Below, one piece after another: positions 9,009 to 17,141 of a stretch of 64,000 nt of DNA. The stretch is from AV69 sp036498205 (GTDB lineage Bacteria; Verrucomicrobiota; Verrucomicrobiia; Chthoniobacterales; UBA10450), in assembly GCA_036498205.1 (NCBI GenBank), contig DASXIC010000039.1, forward strand, positions 1 through 64,000, in the 5' to 3' direction. The notes beneath the pieces were generated by a model. The model searched no databases, was not told where the DNA came from, and saw only the letters and a list, made by a program, of their open reading frames with translations. Numbering within the stretch: the first letter of the stretch is position 1; each line of letters starts with the position of its first letter. A program made the translations under genes and the position numbers.

Positions 9009-9036
9009 TGCTGTAATGTGCGCTGTCCCCAGCGCA
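9009..9036 (-). repeat. REP-like hairpin, family 2, copy 2 (right half of a REPIN-like pair)
   Basis: Read on the minus strand: TGCGCTG-GGGA-CAGCGCA, then tail CATTACAGCA. The stem has changed at paired positions relative to copy 1 (CCGCTG to GCGCTG with CAGCGG to CAGCGC), so pairing is kept. With copy 1 it makes an inverted pair over 8901-9036. Confidence 0.65.
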
Positions 9037-9047
9037 TTGCGCTGCGC

Positions 9048-9521
9048 TTACTTTGGCTGCGTCGCCTCCTGTTTTTTGGGCTGTCGCTTCAGCAAAGTGA
9101 TTTGTTTGATCCGCGCGGAATCGTTGGGACTCCAGGTGGCGACATCGGGATCATCCTTAAAGGCGTTGTGCACGATGCGACGCTCGTATGAATTCATCGG
9201 CTCGAGCTGGAGCGAACGGCCGGTGATACGGACCCGCTCGGCCAGTTCGCGAACGCGTTGCACGATTCGATCTTCGCGCATGGAGCGATAGTGTTCGCAA
9301 TCGACGACCACTTTTTCTGCGTCCTTGTCTTTCGCCTGGAGCAGACGATTGAGTAAAAACTGGATGGCCTCGAGCGTTTCGCCATCGCGCCCGATCAAGC
9401 GCCGGCTTTCCTCGGTATAAATTTGCAGGGTGAGATTGCCGCCCTCGTTCTGCATCTCTGCAATCTCGACCACGAAACCGAGGTAACCGAGAATAGTATC
9501 GAGCAATTCTTTCGGCGTCAT
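9048..9521 (-). CDS. jag: Jag/KhpB-type RNA-binding protein (KH-R3H)
   Basis: 157 residues from the ATG at 9519-9521, which overlaps the yidC stop by ATGA; the longer frame to 9938 is only the yidC shadow. A KH domain covers about residues 35-80 (SRRLIGRDGETLEAIQFLLN, with the IGRDGET loop in place of GxxG) and an R3H domain follows (NSYERRIVHNAFKDDPDV, with Arg and His in the expected RxxxH order). Such proteins bind RNA and are linked to cell-envelope growth and division in Gram-positive bacteria. The usual extra N-terminal Jag domain is absent. It is the last gene of the rnpA-yidD-yidC-jag operon. Confidence 0.88.
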   Translation of the reverse strand: MTPKELLDTILGYLGFVVEIAEMQNEGGNLTLQIYTEESRRLIGRDGETLEAIQFLLNRLLQAKDKDAEKVVVDCEHYRSMREDRIVQRVRELAERVRITGRSLQLEPMNSYERRIVHNAFKDDPDVATWSPNDSARIKQITLLKRQPKKQEATQPK

Positions 9522-11263
9522 CGTCGTTTCTTCACGCGCCGGTCCGGCGGCGTCACTTTTGTCAACACCGGCATCGGCTGCCGTTTGTTGACGTATAGTT
9601 GAAGCGCCGTCAGCAGGTTGAGCGTGGTGTAATATAATGCCAGCGCTGCCGCAAAATTGTAGCAGAAAAATAGAAAGATCAGCGGCATAAACATAATCAC
9701 GCGCTGTTGCGTAGTGTCCCCGGTTTTCGGGGTCATGCGCATGAGCCAGACGTTGGTCAATGCCATGCACAGCGGCAGGATGTTGATGGGCCAGCCGAGA
9801 CCGGGAATATGCGCGACGGTGTCGGGTTGCGAGAGATCGCGCACCCAAAGGAACTTCGCGTTTCGCAGTTCCACTGCCTGACCGAGCATGCTGAGGAGAC
9901 CGAAGAAAATCGGAATCTGAATCAGCATTGGCAAACAACCGCCAACCGGATTGACTCCGTGTTCCTTGTAGAGCTTCATGACCTCGGCATTCATCCGTTG
10001 CGGATCATCTTTGTACTTTTCCCGCAATTCCTGCATCTTGGGCGAAAGGGCCGACATCCGCCGCATCGAGGCATTGGCCTTATTTTGCAGCGGCCACAGG
10101 ACCCCTTTAATGGCGACAGTAAGGACGACAATCGCGGCGGCATAATTGCCGAGAAAACGATGCAGCAGGTTCATGAAATTGAGCAGAAACTGACTGACCA
10201 GTTTCCACAGACCGAAGTTCATGATCTCGGCCTGGTCGTGGTCCATCGAAGCAAGGACCGCGTATAATTTTGGCCCGGTATAGATTTCGAATTTCAGAGT
10301 CTTGCTTTGGCCGGGCGCAAGATCGAGCGGCGGCATTCCCATGGCGCCCTCAATTCCATAAATCGGTTTTCCTTCCGGACCGCCGGCGACGAAACGTCTG
10401 CCCCAAACCTCGACCGTTTTCTCCGTCAGCGGCGTAACGATGGTGGCAAAGAATTGATTGGTCGCGCCGGCCCATTCGGCGCCGCCATTTTTGTCAGGCG
10501 CAATTTTTTCCGTGTAGAATTCCTGAGCAGCGCGTTTCTGCACGCCGATCAGAGGATAATTTTGTTCGGCAAACCAATTGACGTCGATTCCCTTGGCCTT
10601 TCCATCGACGCACCAGGCGAGGCGAGTGTAATTGGAATAATCGGTCCCGTGGATTGGCGCGGCACTTCCGAGCGCCGCGTAATACCCCGGATTGCGGAAG
10701 GGGGAGGCACCATCATTCCGAAATTCGACATCCATGTTGACGAGATAGTTATCCTTCCGACGACTGGTCGTTGGAAATGAGAAGGTCTTACGCGTGGTGA
10801 GATTTTCCGGAGACGTGTGCGAAAGCTGCAAAGCGTCTTCGCCGCTGCGCGCGATGGTGAATTCCGGCAAATCAGGCGCCTGCGGAGCGCTAACAATCGC
10901 GCCGATTGGCAGATGCTGCGGCGTATTGAGACGAACAGGCTGGCCGTTCTCCGCGATGTGATTGAGCAAGATCGCTTCGCTGATGCCCCCGCCACGATTA
11001 GTGAGATGGAGCTCAAGGTCGGAATTGCGGAGAGTTTCCGTCTTCTCTGTAAAGGCCGCGGGTGTTGGAGTGGGAGATATCTCTGGTGCTGCTATGACTG
11101 GAGTAGGTGAGACCGCTGCGGCGGGCGCAGTCGCGGTCGCTGTCACGGAAGGAAAAGCGCCCGATGGCAGTGGATGCGGCAGCCGCTGTTTTGTGATGTA
11201 GATTTCCCAGGCGACAAGCCCGAGCACACAAAGTGTAACGGCGATCCAGGCGGTGCGATCCAT
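9518..11263 (-). CDS. yidC: Membrane protein insertase YidC
   Basis: 581 residues. An N-terminal membrane segment (about residues 5-23) is followed by a Pro/Thr/Ala-rich linker, then the large periplasmic beta-sandwich domain (about 75-340) found only in Gram-negative YidC. The insertase core follows from about residue 370 with RFLGNYAAAIVVLTVAIKGV and the cytoplasmic loop QNKANASMRRMSALSPKMQE. GGCLPMLIQIPIFFGLLSML is the conserved central helix; the basic C-terminus ends PPDRRVKKRR. YidC inserts and folds inner-membrane proteins with or without SecYEG. It sits between yidD and jag in the standard order. Confidence 0.97.
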   Translation of the reverse strand: MDRTAWIAVTLCVLGLVAWEIYITKQRLPHPLPSGAFPSVTATATAPAAAVSPTPVIAAPEISPTPTPAAFTEKTETLRNSDLELHLTNRGGGISEAILLNHIAENGQPVRLNTPQHLPIGAIVSAPQAPDLPEFTIARSGEDALQLSHTSPENLTTRKTFSFPTTSRRKDNYLVNMDVEFRNDGASPFRNPGYYAALGSAAPIHGTDYSNYTRLAWCVDGKAKGIDVNWFAEQNYPLIGVQKRAAQEFYTEKIAPDKNGGAEWAGATNQFFATIVTPLTEKTVEVWGRRFVAGGPEGKPIYGIEGAMGMPPLDLAPGQSKTLKFEIYTGPKLYAVLASMDHDQAEIMNFGLWKLVSQFLLNFMNLLHRFLGNYAAAIVVLTVAIKGVLWPLQNKANASMRRMSALSPKMQELREKYKDDPQRMNAEVMKLYKEHGVNPVGGCLPMLIQIPIFFGLLSMLGQAVELRNAKFLWVRDLSQPDTVAHIPGLGWPINILPLCMALTNVWLMRMTPKTGDTTQQRVIMFMPLIFLFFCYNFAAALALYYTTLNLLTALQLYVNKRQPMPVLTKVTPPDRRVKKRR

Positions 11264-11281
11264 AAATTCGATTGCGCCTGC

Positions 11282-11545
11282 TTACTCGCAGACGCAGCCG
11301 TGCGCCACTTGATCCGCCGGGGGCACGGGATCAAATCCGCTGCCGCCCCAAGGCTGACAGCGCAGCAGCCTTTTCATTCCTAAAAAAATTCCACGCACCA
11401 GACCGTGGGTCTCGATCGCCTGCAAACAGTAGTTCGAGCAGGTCGGCGAGAAACGACAGCCCGAGCCTGGTCCGCCAAGAAACGAAAGTACGGGCGATAT
11501 GACGATTTGGTAGCTGCGAATAAAAATGCGAACGACCGCGCGCAT
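11282..11545 (-). CDS. yidD: Membrane protein insertion efficiency factor YidD
   Basis: 87 residues from the ATG at 11543-11545, which shares an A with the rnpA stop (TGATG). An in-frame ATG at 11587 lies within rnpA and would give an atypically long protein. The family signature is complete: SYQIVISPVLSFLGGPGSGC, then RFSPTCSNYCLQAI with the three conserved cysteines, GLVRGIFLGMKRLLRC and QPWGGSGFDPVP. YidD is a short amphipathic membrane-associated protein that helps YidC. The position directly between rnpA and yidC is the usual one. Confidence 0.95.
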   Translation of the reverse strand: MRAVVRIFIRSYQIVISPVLSFLGGPGSGCRFSPTCSNYCLQAIETHGLVRGIFLGMKRLLRCQPWGGSGFDPVPPADQVAHGCVCE

Positions 11546-11910
11546 CAGAGCGCTAGAATAGAAGCGCACCGCGCGAGGTGCAACCACTCATCTTCCAACG
11601 CGCTGAAGGAAGCATCTACGGCGCGGCTGGAGGCAATCGTCACGACCCAGATGCCGGGCGAAAGATCATGCTGATGTTTGCGGAAAATCTCGCGTAACCG
11701 TCTCCTGGTGTAATTGCGGGCGACAGCGCCTCCGATTCGCCTCGAGGTGACGAACCCGGCGCGGGCAGCGGAAGCTGGCTCGGCATCTTTCAAAACTCCG
11801 AGCGTCAGGATCCGGCCACGAACAGTTGACCCATCAATGCGGACCCGCCGGAACTCCGCGCTTCGAGTCAAGCGGCGCGATCTGGGAAAGCGGAATCGTT
11901 TCGCCATCAC
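11545..11910 (-). CDS. rnpA: Ribonuclease P protein component
   Basis: 121 residues. The family signature GFVTSRRIGGAVARNYTRRR is followed by LREIFRKHQHDLSPG, with the RNR-like motif here being ARNYTRRRLRE. N-terminal RSRRLTRSAEFRRVR also fits. RnpA binds the 5' leader of precursor tRNA and assists the RNase P RNA. In most bacteria rpmH (L34) is directly upstream, but here the upstream neighbour is a small lipoprotein gene on the same strand beyond a hairpin, and no L34 frame fits the 93 bases between. The start could be either of two adjacent ATGs. Confidence 0.93.
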   Translation of the reverse strand: MMAKRFRFPRSRRLTRSAEFRRVRIDGSTVRGRILTLGVLKDAEPASAARAGFVTSRRIGGAVARNYTRRRLREIFRKHQHDLSPGIWVVTIASSRAVDASFSALEDEWLHLARCASILAL

Positions 11911-11940
11911 ATCGGCGATTTTACTCCCTCAGGTGTACAG

Positions 11941-11976
11941 CAAAAGTCTTCCCGCGCGTTCGCAACGGGAAGACTT
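11941..11976 (-). terminator. Intrinsic terminator-like hairpin after the lipoprotein gene
   Basis: An 11-base perfect inverted repeat, AAGTCTTCCCG at 11944-11954 and CGGGAAGACTT at 11966-11976, with an 11-base loop. On the minus strand it is followed by TTTTG, a short T-run. It lies 27 bases after the lipoprotein stop and before rnpA, so it probably ends lipoprotein transcription. Confidence 0.6.
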
Positions 11977-12002
11977 GCGAAAAAACGAGTGTCCGCTTGC
12001 GC

Positions 12003-12233
12003 CTAGGGTGAAGGCGAAGAAGTCGTCGTAGTAGTAGTCGACGACCCGCTACTTGGCGAAGACGTCGTGTTGATCGTGGTATTGGACTCCGTCTTGGTTG
12101 CCGGCGAAGGATTCACCACCGTGGTGTTATTCTCCGTCTTTTTGTCGGCGGGCGGAGTGACTGTCTCCGATTTTTGCTCACAAGCCGCGAGCAACGACGC
12201 GGCGCCAGCCAGAATGCAGATATATTTCTTCAT
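12003..12233 (-). CDS. Small Thr/Ser-rich lipoprotein
   Basis: 76 residues from the ATG at 12231-12233 (MKKYICILAGAASLLAACEQ). The lipobox LAAC places the lipidated cysteine at residue 18, so this is a secreted lipoprotein. The mature part is low complexity, rich in Thr, Ser, Asn and Pro, and ends in a run of threonines and SSPSP coded partly by a short repeated codon pattern, which may expand and contract. No known domain is visible. An in-frame ATG seven codons upstream would spoil the signal peptide. It has its own hairpin terminator downstream. Confidence 0.65.
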   Translation of the reverse strand: MKKYICILAGAASLLAACEQKSETVTPPADKKTENNTTVVNPSPATKTESNTTINTTSSPSSGSSTTTTTTSSPSP

Positions 12234-12341
12234 AAGTTGTGATGGAAGGCCCATATTGGGTCACACAAATATTCGGTGCAAGCGCGCATTTCGGCCTTGC
12301 CGCGATGGAATTATGTCGATAGGCGAAATACCAGGCTGCCT

Positions 12342-13439
12342 CTAAAAAGCCGGTTCAAATGGCAGTCCGTGCGCATCCGCAACAGCGCGCAAGGTGAGCT
12401 TGCCGTCCCGCGTGTTGACACCGCCAATAAGCGCTGGTTGTTTTTTACACGCTCCTTCCAACCCCAGATCGGCCAGTAGTTCCACGTAGCGGGCGGTAAT
12501 ATTCGTCAATGCTTGCGTCGCGGTGCGAGCATAGGCGGCGGGCATGTTTGCCACACAATAATGAGTGACGCCTTCTTCGATATAAACGGGATCAAGATGT
12601 GTGGTGGGTCGCGAGGTCTCGGCACAGCCGCCCTGATCAATGGCAATGTCCACCACCACACTGCCGGGTTTCATTTTCCGCAACATGGCGCGAGTAATCA
12701 GCTTCGGTGCTTTCGCGCCCGGTACCAGCACCGCACCGATCAGCAAATCGGTCGTAGCCATCAAATCGTGCAAATGCGCTTCGCTCGAATAAAGGGTGTG
12801 GGCGTTATCCATGGTAATGTCGAGAAAACGCATCCGTTCCAAGTCGACCTCGAGGATGGTCACGTCAGCGCCCAAACCGGTGGCCATCCGTGCGGCATTC
12901 ACACCAGCCGTGCCACCACCGAGCACGACCACCCGGCCCGGCAAAACGCCTGGGACCCCGCCCAGCAAAACTCCGGTTCCACCGTTGTGCTTGGCCAGGT
13001 AATAGGCGCCCATCACCACCGACATTCGGCCCGCGATCTCGCTCATTGGCTCTAACAGCGGAAGGCGGTTGCCAATCTGGATTGTTTCGTAGGCAACACC
13101 TGTCACACCGGATTTCAACAATGCTTCCGTCAAAGGTCGGCTCGCGGCGAGATGCAAATAAGTAAAAAGAATCTGCCCTTTGCGCAGAAGGGGCCACTCT
13201 GCCGGTAGGGGTTCCTTTACCTTAACGATCATTTCACTTCGGTTAAAAACCTCCTGGGCCGAATCGAGGATTTCGGCTCCCGCGCTGGAATAATCTTCGT
13301 CCGGGTAGCCCGAACCGACGCCGGCACCTTTCTGGACAAGGACTGCGTGACCGCGAGTCGTCAGTGATCGGGCGCTTGATGGCAGCAACCCGACGCGACT
13401 CTCCTGCTCCTTAATTTCCTTCGGAACGCCGATGATCAT
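12342..13439 (-). CDS. ald: Alanine dehydrogenase
   Basis: 365 residues, the usual length. It begins MIIGVPKEIKEQESRVGLLP, the signature of the alanine dehydrogenase/transhydrogenase family, with the substrate-binding Arg and Lys in the N-terminal domain. The NAD-binding motif VVLGGGTAGVNAARMATGLG lies near residue 170. VVVDIAIDQGGCAETSRPTT is the conserved second signature with the catalytic Asp, and NMPAAYARTATQALTN follows. The enzyme interconverts alanine and pyruvate plus ammonia with NAD. It is monocistronic as far as can be seen. Confidence 0.96.
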   Translation of the reverse strand: MIIGVPKEIKEQESRVGLLPSSARSLTTRGHAVLVQKGAGVGSGYPDEDYSSAGAEILDSAQEVFNRSEMIVKVKEPLPAEWPLLRKGQILFTYLHLAASRPLTEALLKSGVTGVAYETIQIGNRLPLLEPMSEIAGRMSVVMGAYYLAKHNGGTGVLLGGVPGVLPGRVVVLGGGTAGVNAARMATGLGADVTILEVDLERMRFLDITMDNAHTLYSSEAHLHDLMATTDLLIGAVLVPGAKAPKLITRAMLRKMKPGSVVVDIAIDQGGCAETSRPTTHLDPVYIEEGVTHYCVANMPAAYARTATQALTNITARYVELLADLGLEGACKKQPALIGGVNTRDGKLTLRAVADAHGLPFEPAF

Positions 13440-13591
13440 GACTAGTGGTTAATGAGCGGTGACAAGTCACGAGCGAGGTGTCAATCCCGGGCAAAGTTTA
13501 CCGCCACAGAGAAGCTCTTCTCATTCTGCGTTATCATTTCCATGCGAGGGTTCTAGCGGGATTGTGGTCGTTCGTCAGCAAGGACTCGTCA

Positions 13592-14152
13592 CTAATTTAA
13601 CGACGGGTCGTCCGGGGCCGCAGCGAGCATCTTAAACCATGGGCCGAGCCCGCGCATGATTTGGAACCAAAGCTTCGGCAGGCTCTCAAGCTTGAGCGCG
13701 GCGCGGTCAGCCTTTCGCGTGATCCACGCGTTTTGCTTGATCTCCGCTTCGAGCTGACCCGCGCTCCAGCCGGCATAACCGATGAACGCGCGCACCGAGT
13801 TCGGATCTTTTCCTGCCCGCGCGTTTGCCTCTTCCAGGTCGACGGTAGGATTGAAATGTAATCCTTTGCCGCTCCTCCACTCGACCGCGGCAAACATGAG
13901 ACGATCACGCTGAACCGGACCGCCAAAAAAAACCGGCACGTTTTCCAATCCATTAGGCGGGGCGTCTGTCACCAATTCGCCCACACTTTTTTCAAGTGGG
14001 CGATTGAGGATTATACCTGTCGCCCCTTCATCCGCTGTGTGCGCCGATATAAACAAAACCGCGCGCCGAAAATTCGGATCGAGCATGTTGGGATGGGCCA
14101 CCAGAAACGAGCCCGCGTAATTCTCCGATGCCTGCCGTCCCAATTCGCGCAC
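13592..14152 (-). CDS. YqgE/AlgH family protein
   Basis: 186 residues of the UPF0301 family. Clear landmarks are GSFLVAHPNMLDPNFRRAVL near the start, GATGIILNRPLEKSVGEL, VFFGGPVQRDRLMF and VRAFIGYAGWSAGQLEAEI. The biochemical role of the family is unknown; AlgH was named for an effect on alginate synthesis genes in Pseudomonas. No adjacent gene (such as ruvX/yqgF) supports a link here; recF is 180 bases upstream on the same strand. Confidence 0.92.
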   Translation of the reverse strand: MRELGRQASENYAGSFLVAHPNMLDPNFRRAVLFISAHTADEGATGIILNRPLEKSVGELVTDAPPNGLENVPVFFGGPVQRDRLMFAAVEWRSGKGLHFNPTVDLEEANARAGKDPNSVRAFIGYAGWSAGQLEAEIKQNAWITRKADRAALKLESLPKLWFQIMRGLGPWFKMLAAAPDDPSLN

Positions 14153-14331
14153 ATTTTAACTAAGAGCGCCGGGGCCGCTCCGCAAGTTTGGCGCTCTTCA
14201 CCCCGAGCGGGATGCGAGCAACGTATTGCACATTGCCGCGTTAGTTAGTGTGACAGATTGCAATTGTGAGATCCCTCACCGTCTTCGCGCCTCGGGATGA
14301 GATCGCGAGGTGCATGCTTGTCTCAGGTCGC

Positions 14332-15387
14332 TCATGCGCGCACCAAACGCCGATCCTGCAGTTTATAAATCGTGCTCGCAGAAATCTCTGCCCGCCAACT
14401 CATAGTCGTCGCCGTAATCAGTTTTTGCGCATCAGCCGGCAGATTGTCCAACAAGCCATTTCTTCGCTCTGTGTCGAGTTCTCCGAAAATATCGTCTATC
14501 AGCAAAAGCGGCGATTTCCCGTCACCGAAACTTTTAAAGACTTCCGCCTGCGCGATCTTTAATGCCAGCGCTGCACTTCGGTGTTGTCCTTCAGAGGCAA
14601 ATTGCGCAGCCGGCATTTCGTCGACATAGAACCCAACATCGTCGCGATGGGGCCCGACGACCGTTTGCCGCAATCGAGTCTCTTGCTTTTGCGAAATTGC
14701 AAGATCGTGAGCAAAATCATCGCTCGCGCCGGCGAGAAAGCGGAGCGCGAATTTTTCTCGCCCACCGCTGATGCGGGAGTAGGCTGCGCTGGCCAACGGC
14801 GCAAGCAGTGTCGCCATCTCTTTCCGCAAACGGAGCAGCTCTCTGCCGTGCTCGATCAACGGTGAGTCGTAGGCGGCACGTTCGCGTGGGCGCGGCGTCG
14901 GAGATTTCAACAAAGCATTTCGCGCCCGCAAAGCGCGCTCGTAGGAACGCAACGTTGGTCGATAAATCGGGTTGATCTGGCTCCCCAGGAAATCGAGATA
15001 TCGGCGCCTCGCGTCCGATCCGCCCCGGACCAGCTCGATGTCGGAATTGGCAAAGGAAACGACGCGGGCGAGACGCAGATATTCGCCCATCGTGCGCTGC
15101 TCGACCTGATCGAACATTAGCCGCCGACGGAGCGTGCCATAACGAAACTCCAAAACATGCGCATCAAAAACTCCCTGCAGGCCAAAGGATTTCTTCCCGA
15201 TCTGAACGATCGGCGCGAGCGAAGGGGAACGCTGCGATTGCAAGCGTAACAATACGCACGCTGCTTCCAGAATTGTCGTTTTACCCTGACCGTTTGCGCC
15301 CAGAAACAAATTGGTGCCCGGGCCTATTTCGAGGACCGCGCTGTCGAAGCAGCGGAAGTCGCGCAACCGCAGATCAGTCAGCATCAA
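14332..15387 (-). CDS. recF: DNA replication and repair protein RecF
   Basis: 351 residues, typical length. The Walker A motif LGANGQGKTT is at about 29-38, the ABC-type signature region FASEGQHRSAALALKIAQ near 265-282, and Walker B LLLIDDIFGELD near 296-307. The N-terminal LRLRDFRCFD is standard for RecF. It loads RecA at single-strand gaps with RecO and RecR. In many bacteria it follows dnaA-dnaN; here neither is in the window, so the gene has been moved away from that cluster or the cluster is split. The stop is close to the start region of the transglutaminase-like gene upstream. Confidence 0.95.
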   Translation of the reverse strand: MMLTDLRLRDFRCFDSAVLEIGPGTNLFLGANGQGKTTILEAACVLLRLQSQRSPSLAPIVQIGKKSFGLQGVFDAHVLEFRYGTLRRRLMFDQVEQRTMGEYLRLARVVSFANSDIELVRGGSDARRRYLDFLGSQINPIYRPTLRSYERALRARNALLKSPTPRPRERAAYDSPLIEHGRELLRLRKEMATLLAPLASAAYSRISGGREKFALRFLAGASDDFAHDLAISQKQETRLRQTVVGPHRDDVGFYVDEMPAAQFASEGQHRSAALALKIAQAEVFKSFGDGKSPLLLIDDIFGELDTERRNGLLDNLPADAQKLITATTMSWRAEISASTIYKLQDRRLVRA

Positions 15388-15396
15388 AACCGGACG

Positions 15397-16311
15397 CTAT
15401 AGATTGAGCATCTCGAGCCGGCTCGTCATTTCCGCCGGGACGCGATCACGGTGATAAAAACTTCCGCTGATTGGAGTGATATCGGCGGGAGATAAACCTA
15501 CCGCGGTGGCGATAAAATTGTGGTTGCAGAAAATGCCATTGGTCGGATCGAGCCCAACCCAGCCGGCACCGGGCAGAAAGACTTCTGTCCAGGCATGGAG
15601 CGATCCTTCGGCGCGGCGGACCTGGTCGTCCGCTTCGCGTAAATAACCGCTTACCAGCCGCGCGGCGAGTCCGAGTTCGCGCAACATTTCCGCGAGCAGA
15701 ACGGAAACGTCACGACATGCACCTCGCATTTGCCGCAATGTTTCCGCCGGCGATCGCGCCGGGCCCTCTTCTCGACGCTCGTAAGCGATTCCCTGATGCA
15801 AGGCACGAGTGAGCTCGACCATGCTGTCGACCGTCCGGCGGCGCGAGTCGGCGGTCGGAGCTTTCCATCCAGGCAGCTGAATGGTATCGGCGGTTTGCCG
15901 GGTGCGATAAGCACGAACCAAAGGTTCGACCTCCGCGGCATAGGCGAAGGGGAGCTCGACGGCCTCGGGCGCGAGAATAAAATCGAACGGATTTTTCGCT
16001 GCGACCTCCAGTTCAAGAGCGACCTTCAACTCCAAGGCGGAGGAAGGATTCGCGAAAAAACATCCGGCAACCACATTGTCAAAAAGATCGCGATGAAATC
16101 GGACGGTCGTTGCCGGTTGCGTGCGAAAGTCCAAACGCTGTATTTGATAAGATCGGTCGTTGCGCGGAAACAAGCGAACCTCGTGTGGCGAGAAGGTTAC
16201 GGCCCGGTCATAGCGATAGGCGGTCATGTAACGAATGCCAAATTTCACGTGCCCGATTATGGCATTGGCGTGGGCAGAGTGCATTTCAGGGGCAGAATTT
16301 TGTTGCGACAT
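15397..16311 (-). CDS. Transglutaminase-like cysteine peptidase-fold protein
   Basis: 304 residues from the ATG at 16309-16311 (MSQQNSAPEMHSAHAN); the longer frame to 16446 crosses the start of a divergent gene and was not used. A bacterial transglutaminase-like N-terminal domain (RYMTAYRYDRAVTFSPHEVR) is followed by the core. The catalytic triad is visible: Cys in MRGACRDVSVLLAEMLRELG, His in SLHAWTEVFLPG and Asp in GLDPTNG. These proteins are usually cytoplasmic and probably act as peptidases or amidases; the substrate is unknown. The stop is 10 bases from the recF start, so they may share a transcript. Confidence 0.85.
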   Translation of the reverse strand: MSQQNSAPEMHSAHANAIIGHVKFGIRYMTAYRYDRAVTFSPHEVRLFPRNDRSYQIQRLDFRTQPATTVRFHRDLFDNVVAGCFFANPSSALELKVALELEVAAKNPFDFILAPEAVELPFAYAAEVEPLVRAYRTRQTADTIQLPGWKAPTADSRRRTVDSMVELTRALHQGIAYERREEGPARSPAETLRQMRGACRDVSVLLAEMLRELGLAARLVSGYLREADDQVRRAEGSLHAWTEVFLPGAGWVGLDPTNGIFCNHNFIATAVGLSPADITPISGSFYHRDRVPAEMTSRLEMLNL

Positions 16312-16368
16312 TGCGCAAGAACGCGTACTAGCACCGCAGGTTTTCAAGGATTGTTCTGGGGGGAACAG

Positions 16369-16411
16369 CCGCCCTTCGTGTCCTTTCGGGTGCGGAGGGC
16401 GGTACTTTTTT
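16369..16411 (+). terminator. Terminator-like hairpin just before a start codon
   Basis: CCGCCCT (16369-16375) and AGGGCGG (16396-16402) form a stem with a 20-base loop, followed on the plus strand by TACTTTTTTAG. This resembles an intrinsic terminator, but it ends only five bases before the ATG at 16417, where it could act as an attenuator or hide the ribosome site. Confidence 0.5.
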
Positions 16412-16416
16412 AGCGA

Positions 16417-17100
16417 ATGAACGATCGGTTCTCTGGGCCACCACATGTCAGCTGGAAATTGGCCTTTGTAATCGTTGCGCTCGGCGCCCTGGTGAGCGGC
16501 CTCTTTATTTTCGAGCGGTGCACTTCGTTACCCGCCCGCACTGCCAGCACCACCGTCGAGGGACTGGAACGTCTCGGACGGGACGCTCGCAACGCCTTTC
16601 TCGAGATCGCGAAAATCCAGCCGCGTGTGACGGTTAACGAGCACGTCTATTTTGAGCAAACCAGGGACATTGCGGAGCTGGCGCTGGTTTCGCAGCGAAT
16701 TGAAGTCGAACACGAATTTGTCCACACCTGGGCCGGGAGCTCGAAGAAATTGCGGTTGCACGGAACCTTTACCGCGAAAGCCGGTTTTGATTTGCACCAG
16801 GAGATCTCTGTGAGCGTTCAGCCCAACGAAATAACGGTGCGTCTTCCGCACGCCGGCATCCTCGGTGTGGAACAGAATGCAATGGAGGTTCTCGAATTCG
16901 AAAATGGGTTCTGGAACCCGATTTCAGGTAGTGACGTGCAGAGCGAAATAGAAGCGCTTGCCACCATGGCAAGGCAACGTGCGACGGAGCGAAGCCTTCC
17001 GGCCGAGGCGGAGCAGATGTTTCGCAGCCAGCTTGCGACGCGGCTAAAAACCCCGCTGCCGATTCACGTCATTTTCTATGACATCGACGCCCGCCGGTGA
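16417..17100 (+). CDS. DUF4230 family membrane-anchored protein
   Basis: 227 residues. One N-terminal membrane helix (LAFVIVALGALVSGLFIFER, about residues 15-34) is followed by a region with EQTRDIAELALVSQRIEVEH, GTFTAKAGFDLHQEI and ITVRLPHAGILGVE, which match the DUF4230 pattern of an alpha/beta domain outside the cytoplasm. The C-terminal helix AMARQRATERSLPAEAEQMF-like segment is also common in the family. The function is unknown. The next gene is 41 bases downstream in the same direction and is also an envelope protein, so the two may be co-expressed. Confidence 0.75.
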   Translation: MNDRFSGPPHVSWKLAFVIVALGALVSGLFIFERCTSLPARTASTTVEGLERLGRDARNAFLEIAKIQPRVTVNEHVYFEQTRDIAELALVSQRIEVEHEFVHTWAGSSKKLRLHGTFTAKAGFDLHQEISVSVQPNEITVRLPHAGILGVEQNAMEVLEFENGFWNPISGSDVQSEIEALATMARQRATERSLPAEAEQMFRSQLATRLKTPLPIHVIFYDIDARR

Positions 17101-17141
17101 TGCCGCTTTCCGCGCGAATGTTTCACCGATAAAACACGATC

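Noticed and set aside
9522..9938. N-terminal extension of the Jag gene
   Set aside because: This stretch is the C-terminal coding part of yidC; the ATG at 9521 overlaps the yidC stop in the usual way.
11911..12002. A possible rpmH (L34) gene upstream of rnpA
   Set aside because: The gap is about 92 bases, too short for L34, and the translated frames lack its Arg/Lys pattern.
12003..12080. Tandem GTAGTAGTCG-like simple repeat
   Set aside because: It codes the Thr-rich tail of the lipoprotein and is explained by low-complexity coding sequence.
15730..16413. A 227-residue open frame on plus opposite the transglutaminase-like gene
   Set aside because: The minus frame carries the full catalytic triad; the plus frame has no motif.
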